Program-made: the position numbers and the translations under genes
Origin: an uncultured Planctomycetaceae bacterium
Lineage (GTDB): Bacteria > Planctomycetota > Planctomycetia > Planctomycetales > Planctomycetaceae
Assembly (NCBI GenBank): GCA_903861195.1
Contig: CAIOTJ010000522.1
Coordinates: forward strand, 1 to 40,495
Length of the DNA stretch: 40,495 nt
Direction: 5' to 3'
In this document: positions 33,110 to 40,495 of the stretch, one piece after another
How the letters are laid out: the number at the start of each line of letters is the position of its first letter
Position numbering within the stretch: the stretch's first letter is position 1
Notes under the pieces: model-generated
Database searches by the model: none
What the model was told of the DNA's origin: nothing
Seen by the model: only the letters and a program-made list of their open reading frames with translations

Positions 33110-33928
33110 TCAGCGGCGGGTCCGCTGCCAGCGAGATGGTTCAAGTGCCAGATCGGCCTCGTCCTCGGCCGCAGCCTCCGATTCCTCCGCCTCGGTCTGG
33201 GGTGCATGACTGGGGTTACCCGCCACCCGTTCCCAACCGTTCTGTGCCGGTGTTTTGGTCGCCCGAGTCAGGGGCCGTTCCACCGCGGGGGGGGCGGTGA
33301 AGCCACCATCCAGCAGCACGGCATAACCCAGGGTGAGGGCGATGCCAAACACGAGAAAATTCACTGGCCAGGATGGTCCCAGCAGCTTTGTGGCACTGCC
33401 AGCCGAAGACTTCAACTGCAACCGGCCGCCGTTCCAGGTGACACTGTAAATCTCGTCCAGCACGAGGTGGGAACCAAATCCCAGAGCCACTCCCACCGCC
33501 ATCAGTCCACGCACGGCAGTGGAATCATTGAGGTAGGCCAGAAAGGCAATCTCGGCGGCAATCACCAGGGCGGGCAGGCTGTGGAACATTCCGCGATGCA
33601 CGCAGGTGAGCTGCAGAATTCCCGACGCCACGTACCGAATGGCCACATACAAGATGACCGCCAACAGCAGGGCCGCCTCGCGCGAGCCCCCCCAATGCTC
33701 CAGACGCTCCATCATCACGATGGGGCCCACTGCGGCCAACAGCCCAAACACCTCCCGAATCGGCCGCCCGGAATCGGAGTCCAGATCGGGCAGCATCCCT
33801 GAGACTCCGGTCAAAACTCCAGCCAGCGCACCCTGAATTCCGGTAAAGCCCAGCAAGACCGTGGAGGAGAGCCCATACACAGCTCCCAGGGCACCGCTGG
33901 TGATCACGTGCGTGCGGTAATCGGCCAT
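33110..33928 (-). CDS. YdjM-like membrane-bound metal-dependent hydrolase
   Basis: A 272-residue protein with four or five hydrophobic segments. The first residues 'ADYRTHVITSGALGAVYG', 'SGMLPDLDSDSGRP', 'HRGMFHSLPALVIAAE' and 'GFGSHLVLDEIYSV' form the His/Asp pattern of the YdjM/DUF457 family of predicted membrane metal-dependent hydrolases. The last 60 residues are an acidic, Ala/Glu-rich cytoplasmic tail not usual for the family. The substrate is unknown. ATG 33928 is the start; it lies upstream of and on the same strand as the RND transporter gene (124-bp gap), so the two may share a transcript. Confidence 0.82.
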   Translation of the reverse strand: MADYRTHVITSGALGAVYGLSSTVLLGFTGIQGALAGVLTGVSGMLPDLDSDSGRPIREVFGLLAAVGPIVMMERLEHWGGSREAALLLAVILYVAIRYVASGILQLTCVHRGMFHSLPALVIAAEIAFLAYLNDSTAVRGLMAVGVALGFGSHLVLDEIYSVTWNGGRLQLKSSAGSATKLLGPSWPVNFLVFGIALTLGYAVLLDGGFTAPPAVERPLTRATKTPAQNGWERVAGNPSHAPQTEAEESEAAAEDEADLALEPSRWQRTRR

Positions 33929-34145
33929 GACATCGAGTCATCCATGCGAAGAGAAATCGACGCGTCGAACAGGTGACCGTGGGGACGGTTCCGCTGCCCG
34001 AATTCGACTCGCGAACCATACTCCGTTTGCCGCTGCTCGGGAACACGAGAATGATCCGGACGGCATGATTCCTCCCCCCCCAAGCGACCCTTTCGGGACG
34101 GGAGCCTCGGTTGTTTCGTCAATTCGCCCCCTACCCGCGACCCGG

Positions 34146-34877
34146 TCAGCCCCGCCCCAGGTACAACTGCTGCGAGGGGAGCACAATCGCCTCCAGCATG
34201 TTGACCTCGGGCGGCAGGGTGACCATGGTGTGGGCCACCTCCGCCAGCGTCTCGATGGACATCATGGGCTCAGTGTCGGAGGTCAGCCCACTCGACTGCC
34301 GCCGTTCGACCAAGACGTTCCCCGGATGCAGACAGCTGCAGGTGATCCCATACGGCCGCCCATCCAGCGCGGTCGCCTGGGTCAACCCCCATACCCCAAA
34401 CTTGGCCGCCGTGTAGGGGGCGCTATTTTCGCGTGGCCGCTGGGCCGAGATCGACCCGATGTTCAAAATCCGCCCCCCACCCTGTTCGCGCATCATTTCG
34501 AATGCCCGCCGGGTGCAGAGGAAGGCCCCTGTCAGACAGGCTCCAATGACGTTGTTCCAGGCCTCCAGGGAGACCGTGTCGATGCGGCCCCCGTCGAATG
34601 CTCCAGCATTGTTCACCAGGACATCGACCCGCCCCCACTCCGCCCGCACATGATCGAAGAACTCGTCGACCTGATCCTCCACTGCCACATCCACCGGCTT
34701 GGCGAAGACCTCGGTGCCGCTGCTGCGCAGTTCGGACGCGAAGGTCTCCAGCTTCAGCACATTGCGGGCACACAAGGCCAACTGGGCGCCCGACTGGGCA
34801 AACCGGCGGGCCATCCCTTTGCCCAGCCCCTGGTTGGCACCCGTAATCACACAGACTTTGTTTTCCAGCGGTTTCAT
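34146..34877 (-). CDS. Short-chain dehydrogenase/reductase (SDR)
   Basis: A 243-residue classical SDR. The cofactor loop TGANQGLG (residues 12-19), NNAG at 89-92 and the catalytic Ser 142, Tyr 155 and Lys 159 (YTAAK) are all in the expected places. 'VDVLVNNAGAFDGGRID' and 'LHPGNVLVER' are typical neighbours. CARN following beta-2 suggests NADP(H) preference, as a basic residue is there. The substrate cannot be predicted. ATG 34877 begins the protein directly at the first strand. A hairpin at 34908-34938 lies just upstream. The C-terminus 'VVLPSQQLYLGRG' type ending (here IVLPSQQLYLGRG) is complete. It may be read with dprA upstream, 177 bp away. Confidence 0.92.
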   Translation of the reverse strand: MKPLENKVCVITGANQGLGKGMARRFAQSGAQLALCARNVLKLETFASELRSSGTEVFAKPVDVAVEDQVDEFFDHVRAEWGRVDVLVNNAGAFDGGRIDTVSLEAWNNVIGACLTGAFLCTRRAFEMMREQGGGRILNIGSISAQRPRENSAPYTAAKFGVWGLTQATALDGRPYGITCSCLHPGNVLVERRQSSGLTSDTEPMMSIETLAEVAHTMVTLPPEVNMLEAIVLPSQQLYLGRG

Positions 34878-34907
34878 GAAGCAGCACCAGGTGTCAGGCA
34901 GTTCTCC

Positions 34908-34938
34908 GGGAACCGTCTGCCGAAACGGCCTGGTTCCC
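34908..34938 (-). other. Hairpin in the dprA-SDR gap
   Basis: GGGAACC (34908-34914) pairs with GGTTCCC (34932-34938), and inside it GCCG (34919-34922) pairs with CGGC (34926-34929) around AAA. It ends about 30 bp upstream of the SDR start on the minus strand. No T-tract follows on either strand. Confidence 0.45.
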
Positions 34939-35054
34939 CGTCGAAGATTTCAGCACCCCGCCAGGGCCGTGGCAAGGGGACTGCGCCCCCACGGACCTCC
35001 GGCTTGCTCCCCAAGACCGCCGTTCTTCCTGGATCCGAGCCGAATCAGGGGTTT

Positions 35055-36215
35055 TCAAAGCACCCGGCACACCTGCCCACCGGGAACGCGGCGCACCAAC
35101 CGCCGCATCTCCAGAACCGTCAGCGTGGCCAATACGCGGGAGGCTTCGAAACCGGCCGTCCGCAGCACATCGTCCACCGCGATCGGATCAATCGTCACCA
35201 GATTCAACACCCGCCGCTCCTGATCATCCAGATTGAGTTCCCGGGGAGTCAGAATCATCTGATCGGTGGCGGTGACCACCGGGGCCATCAACGGCCCCAG
35301 AGCCTGCAACACATCCTGCACATCGCGCACCAGGGTGGCGCCATCCCGCAGGATGTCGTGACAGCCGGCGCTGGCGAGGCTGTCGATCCGCCCCGGCACG
35401 GCGAACACCTCGCGCCCCTGCTCCATTGCATGCCGAACCGTGTGCAGCGCCCCCGAATTCCGCGCCGCCTCCACCACAATCACCCCCAGCACCATCCCAC
35501 TGATGATCCGGTTCCGTTGCGGGAACAATCCCGGCAACGGCGGCTGCAGCAGTTTGTTTTCCGTCAATAGCGCCCCCTGCTTGACAATTTCATCGGCCAG
35601 GTCGACGTGCTCGGGAGGATAGATTTCCCCCAACCCGGTCCCCATCACCGCCAGCGTCCGCCCCCCCGCCTCCAACGCTCCCCGATGGGCCGCCCCATCA
35701 ATCCCGCGGGCCAGTCCGCTGACGACCGTCAGGCCGGCCCGGGCCAGCCCCCCGGCCAGTTTCTCGGCCACCTGCCGGCCATACATCGTGCACCGCCGCG
35801 ATCCCACAATCGCAACCGCCAGCTGGTCTTGCGGGCGATATTCCCCCCGGCAGTAGAGAATCGAAGGGGGATCGTAAATCTCCCCCAGCGACGCGGGATA
35901 GTCGTCTGCCCCCCGCACCAGCAGCCGCAAGCCCCGCTCCCGACACCGCTGCAATTCCTGGGCGGGCTCGCGCGAATGCCGCGCGGCAATAATCGACGCC
36001 GCCAACCGCGGTCCGACACCATCCACCGCCAGCAACTCGTCCCGCGTCGCCTCAAAAACCGCCTCGACCGTTCCAAAGTGATCGAGCAACTCCTGATGCG
36101 TCCGCGGCCCCACTCCGTCGACCAGATGCAGCCGCAGGGCGGTCAACAGACGGGCCTCGGTTGCCTCACGCACTGGCGCGGGCCGGTCGGCTTCCGGAAA
36201 CAAGCTTCGGGTCAT
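35055..36215 (-). CDS. dprA: DNA-processing protein DprA
   Basis: A 386-residue DprA/Smf protein, which binds incoming single-stranded DNA during transformation and loads RecA. An N-terminal SAM/helix-hairpin-helix region ('LVDGVGPRTHQELLDHFG', 'VDGVGPRLAASI') is followed by the Rossmann core with 'AIVGSRRCTMYG', GLARGIDGAAHRGAL and 'LFPQRNRIISGM', then 'GREVFAVPGRIDS' and 'GCHDILRDGATLV'. A winged-helix C-terminal domain ('VDDVLRTAGFEASRVLATLTVLEMRRLV', core DVLRTAGFE) completes it. ATG 36215 is preceded by GGGAAGGGA about 8 nt upstream; ATG 36233 and GTG 36266 are alternatives, the latter directly after the upstream stop. It lies last in the moxR-like operon direction, so co-transcription with that pair is possible. 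Confidence 0.95.
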   Translation of the reverse strand: MTRSLFPEADRPAPVREATEARLLTALRLHLVDGVGPRTHQELLDHFGTVEAVFEATRDELLAVDGVGPRLAASIIAARHSREPAQELQRCRERGLRLLVRGADDYPASLGEIYDPPSILYCRGEYRPQDQLAVAIVGSRRCTMYGRQVAEKLAGGLARAGLTVVSGLARGIDGAAHRGALEAGGRTLAVMGTGLGEIYPPEHVDLADEIVKQGALLTENKLLQPPLPGLFPQRNRIISGMVLGVIVVEAARNSGALHTVRHAMEQGREVFAVPGRIDSLASAGCHDILRDGATLVRDVQDVLQALGPLMAPVVTATDQMILTPRELNLDDQERRVLNLVTIDPIAVDDVLRTAGFEASRVLATLTVLEMRRLVRRVPGGQVCRVL

Positions 36216-36266
36216 GGCAGAGTCCCTTCCCATCAGAGAGGTTGAGGGTTCCGGTCGGCGCGCCAC

Positions 36267-38168
36267 TCAGGAACGCCGGATGAAATCGGCCGCATAGCTC
36301 CGCACCTGTTGCCCGTTGAGCACATGCACCATCCGCAACTGAGAAATTGTCTCCTGGCTGAATTGCGCCAGGGGAACATGCAACAGCTTCTTGCCAAACC
36401 GGCGGGCAATCTCGCGCCACGCCGGACCCGGGGGGGCCTCGCTCAGCAACGCGACATGCCGATGGGCGCTGTGCAGACAGCCGGCCGCCAGCAGGCGTTC
36501 CTCCAGCGTGTCGGCGAAATGCAGCCGACGGTCGGTCCAGATGTCCGGAATCGGCCGGGGAGGAAACAGAAACAGCGCCCCGCCATAGGTCGCCAGCCCA
36601 ATCCCGGGACCAACCAGTTCCTGCGAGAAATCGGTGGCGAACAGGGCCAGGGTCGATTCGTCCTGGTGCTCGGCATACCAGGTCACCCGCCAGGGGTAGT
36701 CGCGCGGATCGGCCGGCGAATCGAACAACATCACCACGCAGTCGAGCGAACCGCGCGCCGGGGGCAGGACCTTCACGTAGAGGTCGCCCGTATGCCAGTT
36801 CCGCAGAGTCTCCCGCAGGTCGAGCCCGTCGCGCAGGCTGGTCGAGAATTTTTCGGTCCGCGCCAGGTCGAGCCCCAGCAGGGCCCGGGCCTTGTCTTTG
36901 ATCACGCTGCGGAACTTCTCGATCGCCACATCGTCGGGAGGCCAGCTGCAGTGGTTGTGGGGATTCCACCGGCTCGCCCAGTCCTTCTGCTTTTCGCGCG
37001 ACGGCCGCCGCTTCAACTGCAGGCTCCGCCATTCCAGCGGCGGCCCGGGCAACCGCGACTTCAACTGCAGCATCGTGCCGTCACTGGTCCGCCCCACTCC
37101 GACCGACAGATCCATCCCGGGCCACCCTTCGGCCGGGCTGTAGGGATACTCGCGGGCTTCCTCGGCCAACGAGACGGCGTATTGATCTCCCCCAATCTGC
37201 TGCGCCGCCAGAACCAGCGTGTACAGGTCGGGCGTCATCCTCCGTTCGATCAGCGACAGGTTGCGGGCATAACGCAGCATCAACCCCAGCTTCTGCGGAG
37301 TCAGCCTGCGCGCCCGGCGTCCATGCACCATTCGGTCGCGGTCTCGGGCCAGCAGCAACAGTTCCTTCACTCCGTCGATCGAGAGATTCTCGTCGTCATC
37401 CAATTCGGCCCGCGCCCGTTCATACAAGCCAGTGATGCAGGGCAACTCCCCCAGCAGAAACAGCAGCGAATTCGCCGAGGGAGCCACCCGCTCGCTCTCC
37501 TCGACCAGCTCATCCTCCAGCGCCTCGCCCCCCTGCAGGTACTCGTGCCGCAGCAGCGGCCATTCGTCGAACGAACAGACGCACAGCACCGAAGCGAACT
37601 GCTGTTCCAGATCCCGCAGCCGACGGGCCATGGTCCGTACCCGGGCCACCAACTGCGTCGACGGCGCCCGCCGCGAAAAGGGCAACACCGCCGCCGCGAA
37701 CATCTCCCATCCGGTTTTCTTCAGCGAATAAGAGTCGGGCAGGGTCCGGGCCACGGGCTCAAAGACCGCCGTCTCGAGGTCGATAAACCGCCTCGCCATC
37801 CGCTCCTGCAGCGCCAACCGCAGCGCGGCGATCACCGGCTGGCAAGGGTCGATCGGCACATAACTGGCCCCCCGGGCAGTCTCTTCCGTCTCCTCCCGCT
37901 CACTCGGGGGCCGCCACTCGCCCGTCTCCCCGCTCGATTCCCAGTCGGTGGGCTCGCGCTGCAACACCATTCCAATCGAGGGGAGCGATTCGATCGCCTC
38001 CTCGACATCCTGTTGGAACGAAGGCGGCAAGGGGACCGCGAGACAGTCGAACGATTCCGACAGCATCCGCCGTCGCAGCTCGACCGCGAAATCTCCCGAA
38101 CCATGAATCACCGGCAACACAGTCAGCCGCGGGCTGAACCGCAGCAGCGAGGGTTCGTGGCGCGTCAT
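36267..38168 (-). CDS. Unknown protein paired with MoxR-like ATPase (remote TraB/DUF5682-like N-terminus)
   Basis: This 633-residue protein belongs to no family I can name with certainty. Its first 50 residues ('[21 protein letters not shown]', core VIHGSGDF at 20-27, then '[20 protein letters not shown]') and '[18 protein letters not shown]' with 'ARRFIDLE' follow the strand-helix pattern of TraB/ChaN/DUF5682-type proteins, which often sit beside MoxR ATPases. The middle (about 270-340) is helical and basic, and the C-terminal 250 residues hold '[21 protein letters not shown]' and '[18 protein letters not shown]', suggesting a second domain. There is no signal peptide or membrane helix. Start ATG 38168 overlaps the ATPase stop by 4 bp (ATGA), so translation is coupled. 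Function unknown; the resemblance is inference. Confidence 0.75.
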   Translation of the reverse strand: MTRHEPSLLRFSPRLTVLPVIHGSGDFAVELRRRMLSESFDCLAVPLPPSFQQDVEEAIESLPSIGMVLQREPTDWESSGETGEWRPPSEREETEETARGASYVPIDPCQPVIAALRLALQERMARRFIDLETAVFEPVARTLPDSYSLKKTGWEMFAAAVLPFSRRAPSTQLVARVRTMARRLRDLEQQFASVLCVCSFDEWPLLRHEYLQGGEALEDELVEESERVAPSANSLLFLLGELPCITGLYERARAELDDDENLSIDGVKELLLLARDRDRMVHGRRARRLTPQKLGLMLRYARNLSLIERRMTPDLYTLVLAAQQIGGDQYAVSLAEEAREYPYSPAEGWPGMDLSVGVGRTSDGTMLQLKSRLPGPPLEWRSLQLKRRPSREKQKDWASRWNPHNHCSWPPDDVAIEKFRSVIKDKARALLGLDLARTEKFSTSLRDGLDLRETLRNWHTGDLYVKVLPPARGSLDCVVMLFDSPADPRDYPWRVTWYAEHQDESTLALFATDFSQELVGPGIGLATYGGALFLFPPRPIPDIWTDRRLHFADTLEERLLAAGCLHSAHRHVALLSEAPPGPAWREIARRFGKKLLHVPLAQFSQETISQLRMVHVLNGQQVRSYAADFIRRS

Positions 38169-39148
38169 GACTGGCCATCCTCATCGTCGTCTTCGTCGTC
38201 GAAGTCGTCGTCCTCGGTGAACTGGTCCGGGTGCAGCGGATCATTCGGATCGAAGAAGAAATCCCCCAGGCCCATCGGCACCGCCGAGCCCCCCAGCGTT
38301 CGCAGCTTGCGTTGGGCCAGCTCCTTGAGGTTCAGCGCTTCCTCACCCAGGCAACGCACCACCGCCTCGCGCCACGCCTCATCCGCCGCCAGAGGATTCT
38401 TTGGATCCTGGGCCATCCGTTTCAGGGCGTACCGCAGAATCGACAGGCCATCGCGGGTCGAGAAATCGAGCTTCAACCCATGAGCCGCCTGCAGAAACTC
38501 CACGGTCAGATTCAACATCCCCTCCCCAGCGAACGGCAGGTGATAGCGCAAAATCGCCAGTTCGTCCTGCCGGTTGGGATAGCCGACCGCCAACGTCGGC
38601 TGCAGCCGGCTTTGGATGTAATCGGGCACTTCAAACGTCGACTCGTCTTCATTCATCGTCACCGCGCACCGGAAATCGGGGTGCGCCGGCACGGTAATCC
38701 CCGCCACAATCGACTCGACATACCGCCGATGATCGAGCAGCGGGGCCAAACTGGCCCACGACTTCTCGTTCATCCGGTTCCCTTCATCGAGAATACAGAC
38801 CCCCCCCTTGATCATCGCGGTCACCAACGGCGAGGCGTGGTAGACAATTTTGCCACTCTCGGCCAACACCGGGGTGATCAACAGATCCTCCGGACGGGTA
38901 TCCGCAGTGCACTGGTGAATATACAATGTCTGCTTTCGGGCTTGGGCTGCCGCCATTCCCAGGGTGGTCTTGCCAATCCCGGGCATCCCCACAATGCGGG
39001 GCGCGAGGGGCAAATCCCGTCGATCCACCACCAGCCAACAGGCCAGCAGTTGCTTCAACACTTCCCGTTGCCCAATCCACTCGCCATCCGTGGCATCGGG
39101 TTTCCCCAGAAAAACCCGCACTCCATCGATGTCGACAAACTCCGCCAT
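38165..39148 (-). CDS. MoxR-type AAA+ ATPase
   Basis: A 327-residue AAA+ ATPase of the MoxR/RavA kind. Walker A is GMPGIGKT (54-61), Walker B 'VCILDE' (117-122) followed by 'GNRMNEKSW', sensor 1 is Asn 166 in 'AVTMNED', and the arginine finger is probably Arg 181 in 'IQSRLQP'. The C-terminus (about 295-327) is an extreme acidic tail of Asp and Glu. MoxR proteins usually work as chaperones that activate a VWA-domain or other partner; here the partner is most likely the following 633-residue protein, with which it overlaps by 4 bp. No VWA gene is in the window. ATG 39148 begins 'MAEFVDIDG'; GAGAG lies about 10 nt upstream. The gene is divergent from the LOG-family gene. Confidence 0.92.
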   Translation of the reverse strand: MAEFVDIDGVRVFLGKPDATDGEWIGQREVLKQLLACWLVVDRRDLPLAPRIVGMPGIGKTTLGMAAAQARKQTLYIHQCTADTRPEDLLITPVLAESGKIVYHASPLVTAMIKGGVCILDEGNRMNEKSWASLAPLLDHRRYVESIVAGITVPAHPDFRCAVTMNEDESTFEVPDYIQSRLQPTLAVGYPNRQDELAILRYHLPFAGEGMLNLTVEFLQAAHGLKLDFSTRDGLSILRYALKRMAQDPKNPLAADEAWREAVVRCLGEEALNLKELAQRKLRTLGGSAVPMGLGDFFFDPNDPLHPDQFTEDDDFDDEDDDEDGQS

Positions 39149-39269
39149 TTGGTCTCAACTCTCTTGATCACAGGGTCCTGTTGACAGTTCCCGAGACTCC
39201 CCCCGGCGAACTGCCCATCAGTATATCTCCCCGTCCCCCCTTCGCCCAGCCCCCAGTTCACAAATTTTC

Positions 39270-40064
39270 ATGTCTGGTTCGTCATTCCCTGAAAATCCCG
39301 CCATCCCCGCCCCCGCCGAGTCTCGTCGGCTACCGCGCCGCTGGCGCCGCGACTGGGGAGAAAAGGACCGTCGCCTGCTGGAAGGGCCCCGTTCCCGATG
39401 GGCCGAGTTCAAAACCCTGCTGCATATCGGCTGGGAGCTCCTGCAGGGCTTTCGCGAACTCCACTTCATCGGCCCCTGTGTCACCGTGTTCGGGTCCGCC
39501 CGCTTTCCCCCCGGTCACCCGTATTACGAATTGGGACTCCAGGTGGGAGCCGAGATCGCCCGCCTGGGCTTCAATGTCATGACCGGCGGCGGCCCGGGAA
39601 TCATGGAGGCGGCCAACCGCGGAGGCCAGGAAGCGGGAGGACACTCCATCGGCTGCAACATCATCCTCCCCAAAGAACAATCGGCCAACAAATACATCGA
39701 TCGCCTCATCTCGTTCCACTACTTCTTCGTCCGTAAAGTGATGCTCGTCAAGTACTCCCAGGCGTTCGTCATCTTGCCGGGGGGCTACGGCACGCTCGAC
39801 GAGGCCTTCGAAGCCGCCACCCTGGTCCAGACTGGCAAGATGCACGAGTTCCCCATCATCTTCATGGGCATCCAATACTGGCAGCCGTTGTTCGATTTCA
39901 TCCGCGATGGCATGGCCCCGGCGAAGACCATTGATCCCGATGATATTGAACGGTTCCTGCTGACCGATTCGATCGAGGAACTGCGCGTGGGCCTGCAACA
40001 GACCCCCTTCAAGCTCTTCGCCGACAAACCTCTGCCCCAACGGCGGTGGTGGCTGGGGGAATAA
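39270..40064 (+). CDS. LOG family protein (nucleoside monophosphate phosphoribohydrolase)
   Basis: A 264-residue Rossmann-fold protein of the LOG/TIGR00730 type. GGGPGIMEAANRG (106-118) and PGGYGTLDEAFE (170-181) are the two signature motifs that bind the nucleotide phosphate. The family hydrolyses the N-glycosidic bond of nucleoside 5'-monophosphates (AMP or cytokinin ribotides) to base and ribose 5-phosphate. The first 60 residues are a basic and helical extension ('RRLPRRWRRDWGEKDRRLL') longer than in minimal LOG proteins, shown in shortened form. ATG 39270 has no clear Shine-Dalgarno, and a start at a later codon is possible. The upstream gap of 121 bp is shared with the divergent MoxR-like operon. 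Confidence 0.9.
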   Translation: MSGSSFPENPAIPAPAESRRLPRRWRRDWGEKDRRLLEGPRSRWAEFKTLLHIGWELLQGFRELHFIGPCVTVFGSARFPPGHPYYELGLQVGAEIARLGFNVMTGGGPGIMEAANRGGQEAGGHSIGCNIILPKEQSANKYIDRLISFHYFFVRKVMLVKYSQAFVILPGGYGTLDEAFEAATLVQTGKMHEFPIIFMGIQYWQPLFDFIRDGMAPAKTIDPDDIERFLLTDSIEELRVGLQQTPFKLFADKPLPQRRWWLGE

Positions 40065-40094
40065 ATCGCCGCCGCCGGGAATGCGGTCGAACCA

Positions 40095-40495
40095 CTACTT
40101 CTTCTCGCCCGCCCCCTGCGACACCACCCCCCAGGCCTGCAACAGGTTTTCGCCCGCCACCGTCCCCCGGCTGATGGCCACCAGTCGGCGGCCATCGGGG
40201 CTCACTCCAAACGCCATGGTGTTTTTCGGGCCGTCATGTTCCTGAACCAACGCCAGGTCGGGCCCCTTCCAAAAGGCCAGTGTGCCCTGTCCCACCCCCG
40301 CCAGCAGTTTCCCTCCATTCATCCAGCGCAGGCCCACCGGGGCCTGGTCTTCCATGTCTTTTTCGGGCAGAGACTCTCCTGTCGCCGCATTCCAGATCTG
40401 CAGTCGGCCCATCCCCGAAGGGAGCGCCAGAAACCGCTCCCCCGCCGGATCCAGCAGCGCTGAGATCATCGTGTTCTGATTGTTCGATACTTTGA
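40095..40495 (-). CDS. WD40-like beta-propeller protein, C-terminal end (5' end outside window)
   Basis: The minus-strand frame is open to the right edge and stops with TGA-type termination after 'GAGEKK', so about 133 C-terminal residues are visible. They show repeating blade-like units: 'LLDPAGERFLALPSGMGRLQIWNAATGE', represented by 'RLQIWNAATGES', then 'LRWMNGGKLLAGVGQGTLAFWKGPDL' (core GTLAFWKG) and 'FGVSPDGRRLVAISRG'. This is the last part of a WD40 or related beta-propeller, common in planctomycete proteins. An ATG at 40469 is internal. Function cannot be told from this fragment. It is convergent with the LOG gene. Confidence 0.75.
   Translation of the reverse strand, partial: KVSNNQNTMISALLDPAGERFLALPSGMGRLQIWNAATGESLPEKDMEDQAPVGLRWMNGGKLLAGVGQGTLAFWKGPDLALVQEHDGPKNTMAFGVSPDGRRLVAISRGTVAGENLLQAWGVVSQGAGEKK

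Noticed and set aside
36309-38483. 724-residue plus-strand frame over the MoxR partner gene
   Set aside because: Gln/Arg/Pro-rich shadow; the minus strand has the overlapping ATGA start and a balanced protein composition.

Overview
The window looks like a stretch of chromosome from a GC-rich member of the Planctomycetota. That assignment rests on gene content and is inference. The evidence is a planctomycete-style Gfo/Idh/MocA oxidoreductase with a WRGWWDFG motif, a multi-zinc-ribbon protein with a long acidic linker, a 'dead' HtrA-like PDZ protein, futalosine-pathway menaquinone synthesis (MqnD), GTG/TTG starts and often weak Shine-Dalgarno sequences. No rRNA, tRNA, CRISPR array, insertion sequence or prophage was recognised. 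Genes sit on both strands in short operons.

Left part (1-11.7 kb): the 3' end of a Gfo/Idh/MocA oxidoreductase; monofunctional chorismate mutase AroH; a divergent pair of a CinA-like/NadD-like fusion protein (-) and a secreted M16 zinc peptidase (+); a non-coding gap with three perfect 16-bp tandem repeats; S-adenosylhomocysteine hydrolase followed by a strong intrinsic terminator; DNA polymerase III delta prime; a minus-strand aldo/keto reductase and TrmH/RlmB methyltransferase pair whose stop and TTG start overlap; and a short RNase Z resembling the plant TRZ1 type.

Middle (11.7-19.1 kb): a small winged-helix regulator with a 9-bp-arm palindrome just upstream, then an unusual AT-rich non-coding island holding a sigma70-like promoter, a palindrome across its -10 region, a hairpin and a (CA)17 microsatellite. 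This island leads into imuA-imuB-dnaE2, a translesion-synthesis 'mutasome' cassette with tight or overlapping junctions. The island plus cassette is the most interesting regulatory unit in the window.

Right half (19.1-40.5 kb): hemX-like / hemA / mqnD on the minus strand (heme and menaquinone supply); an HtrA-fold protein that has lost its catalytic His and Ser; a four-zinc-ribbon protein; a secreted metzincin-type metalloprotease; a polytopic GT-C-like membrane protein; an RND/MMPL exporter; a YdjM-like membrane hydrolase; a short-chain dehydrogenase; DprA; and a two-gene operon of a MoxR-type AAA+ ATPase and a 633-residue protein that looks like a remote TraB/DUF5682-type protein. That pair is the best candidate for an undescribed system. 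A LOG-family hydrolase and the C-terminal end of a WD40-like protein close the window.
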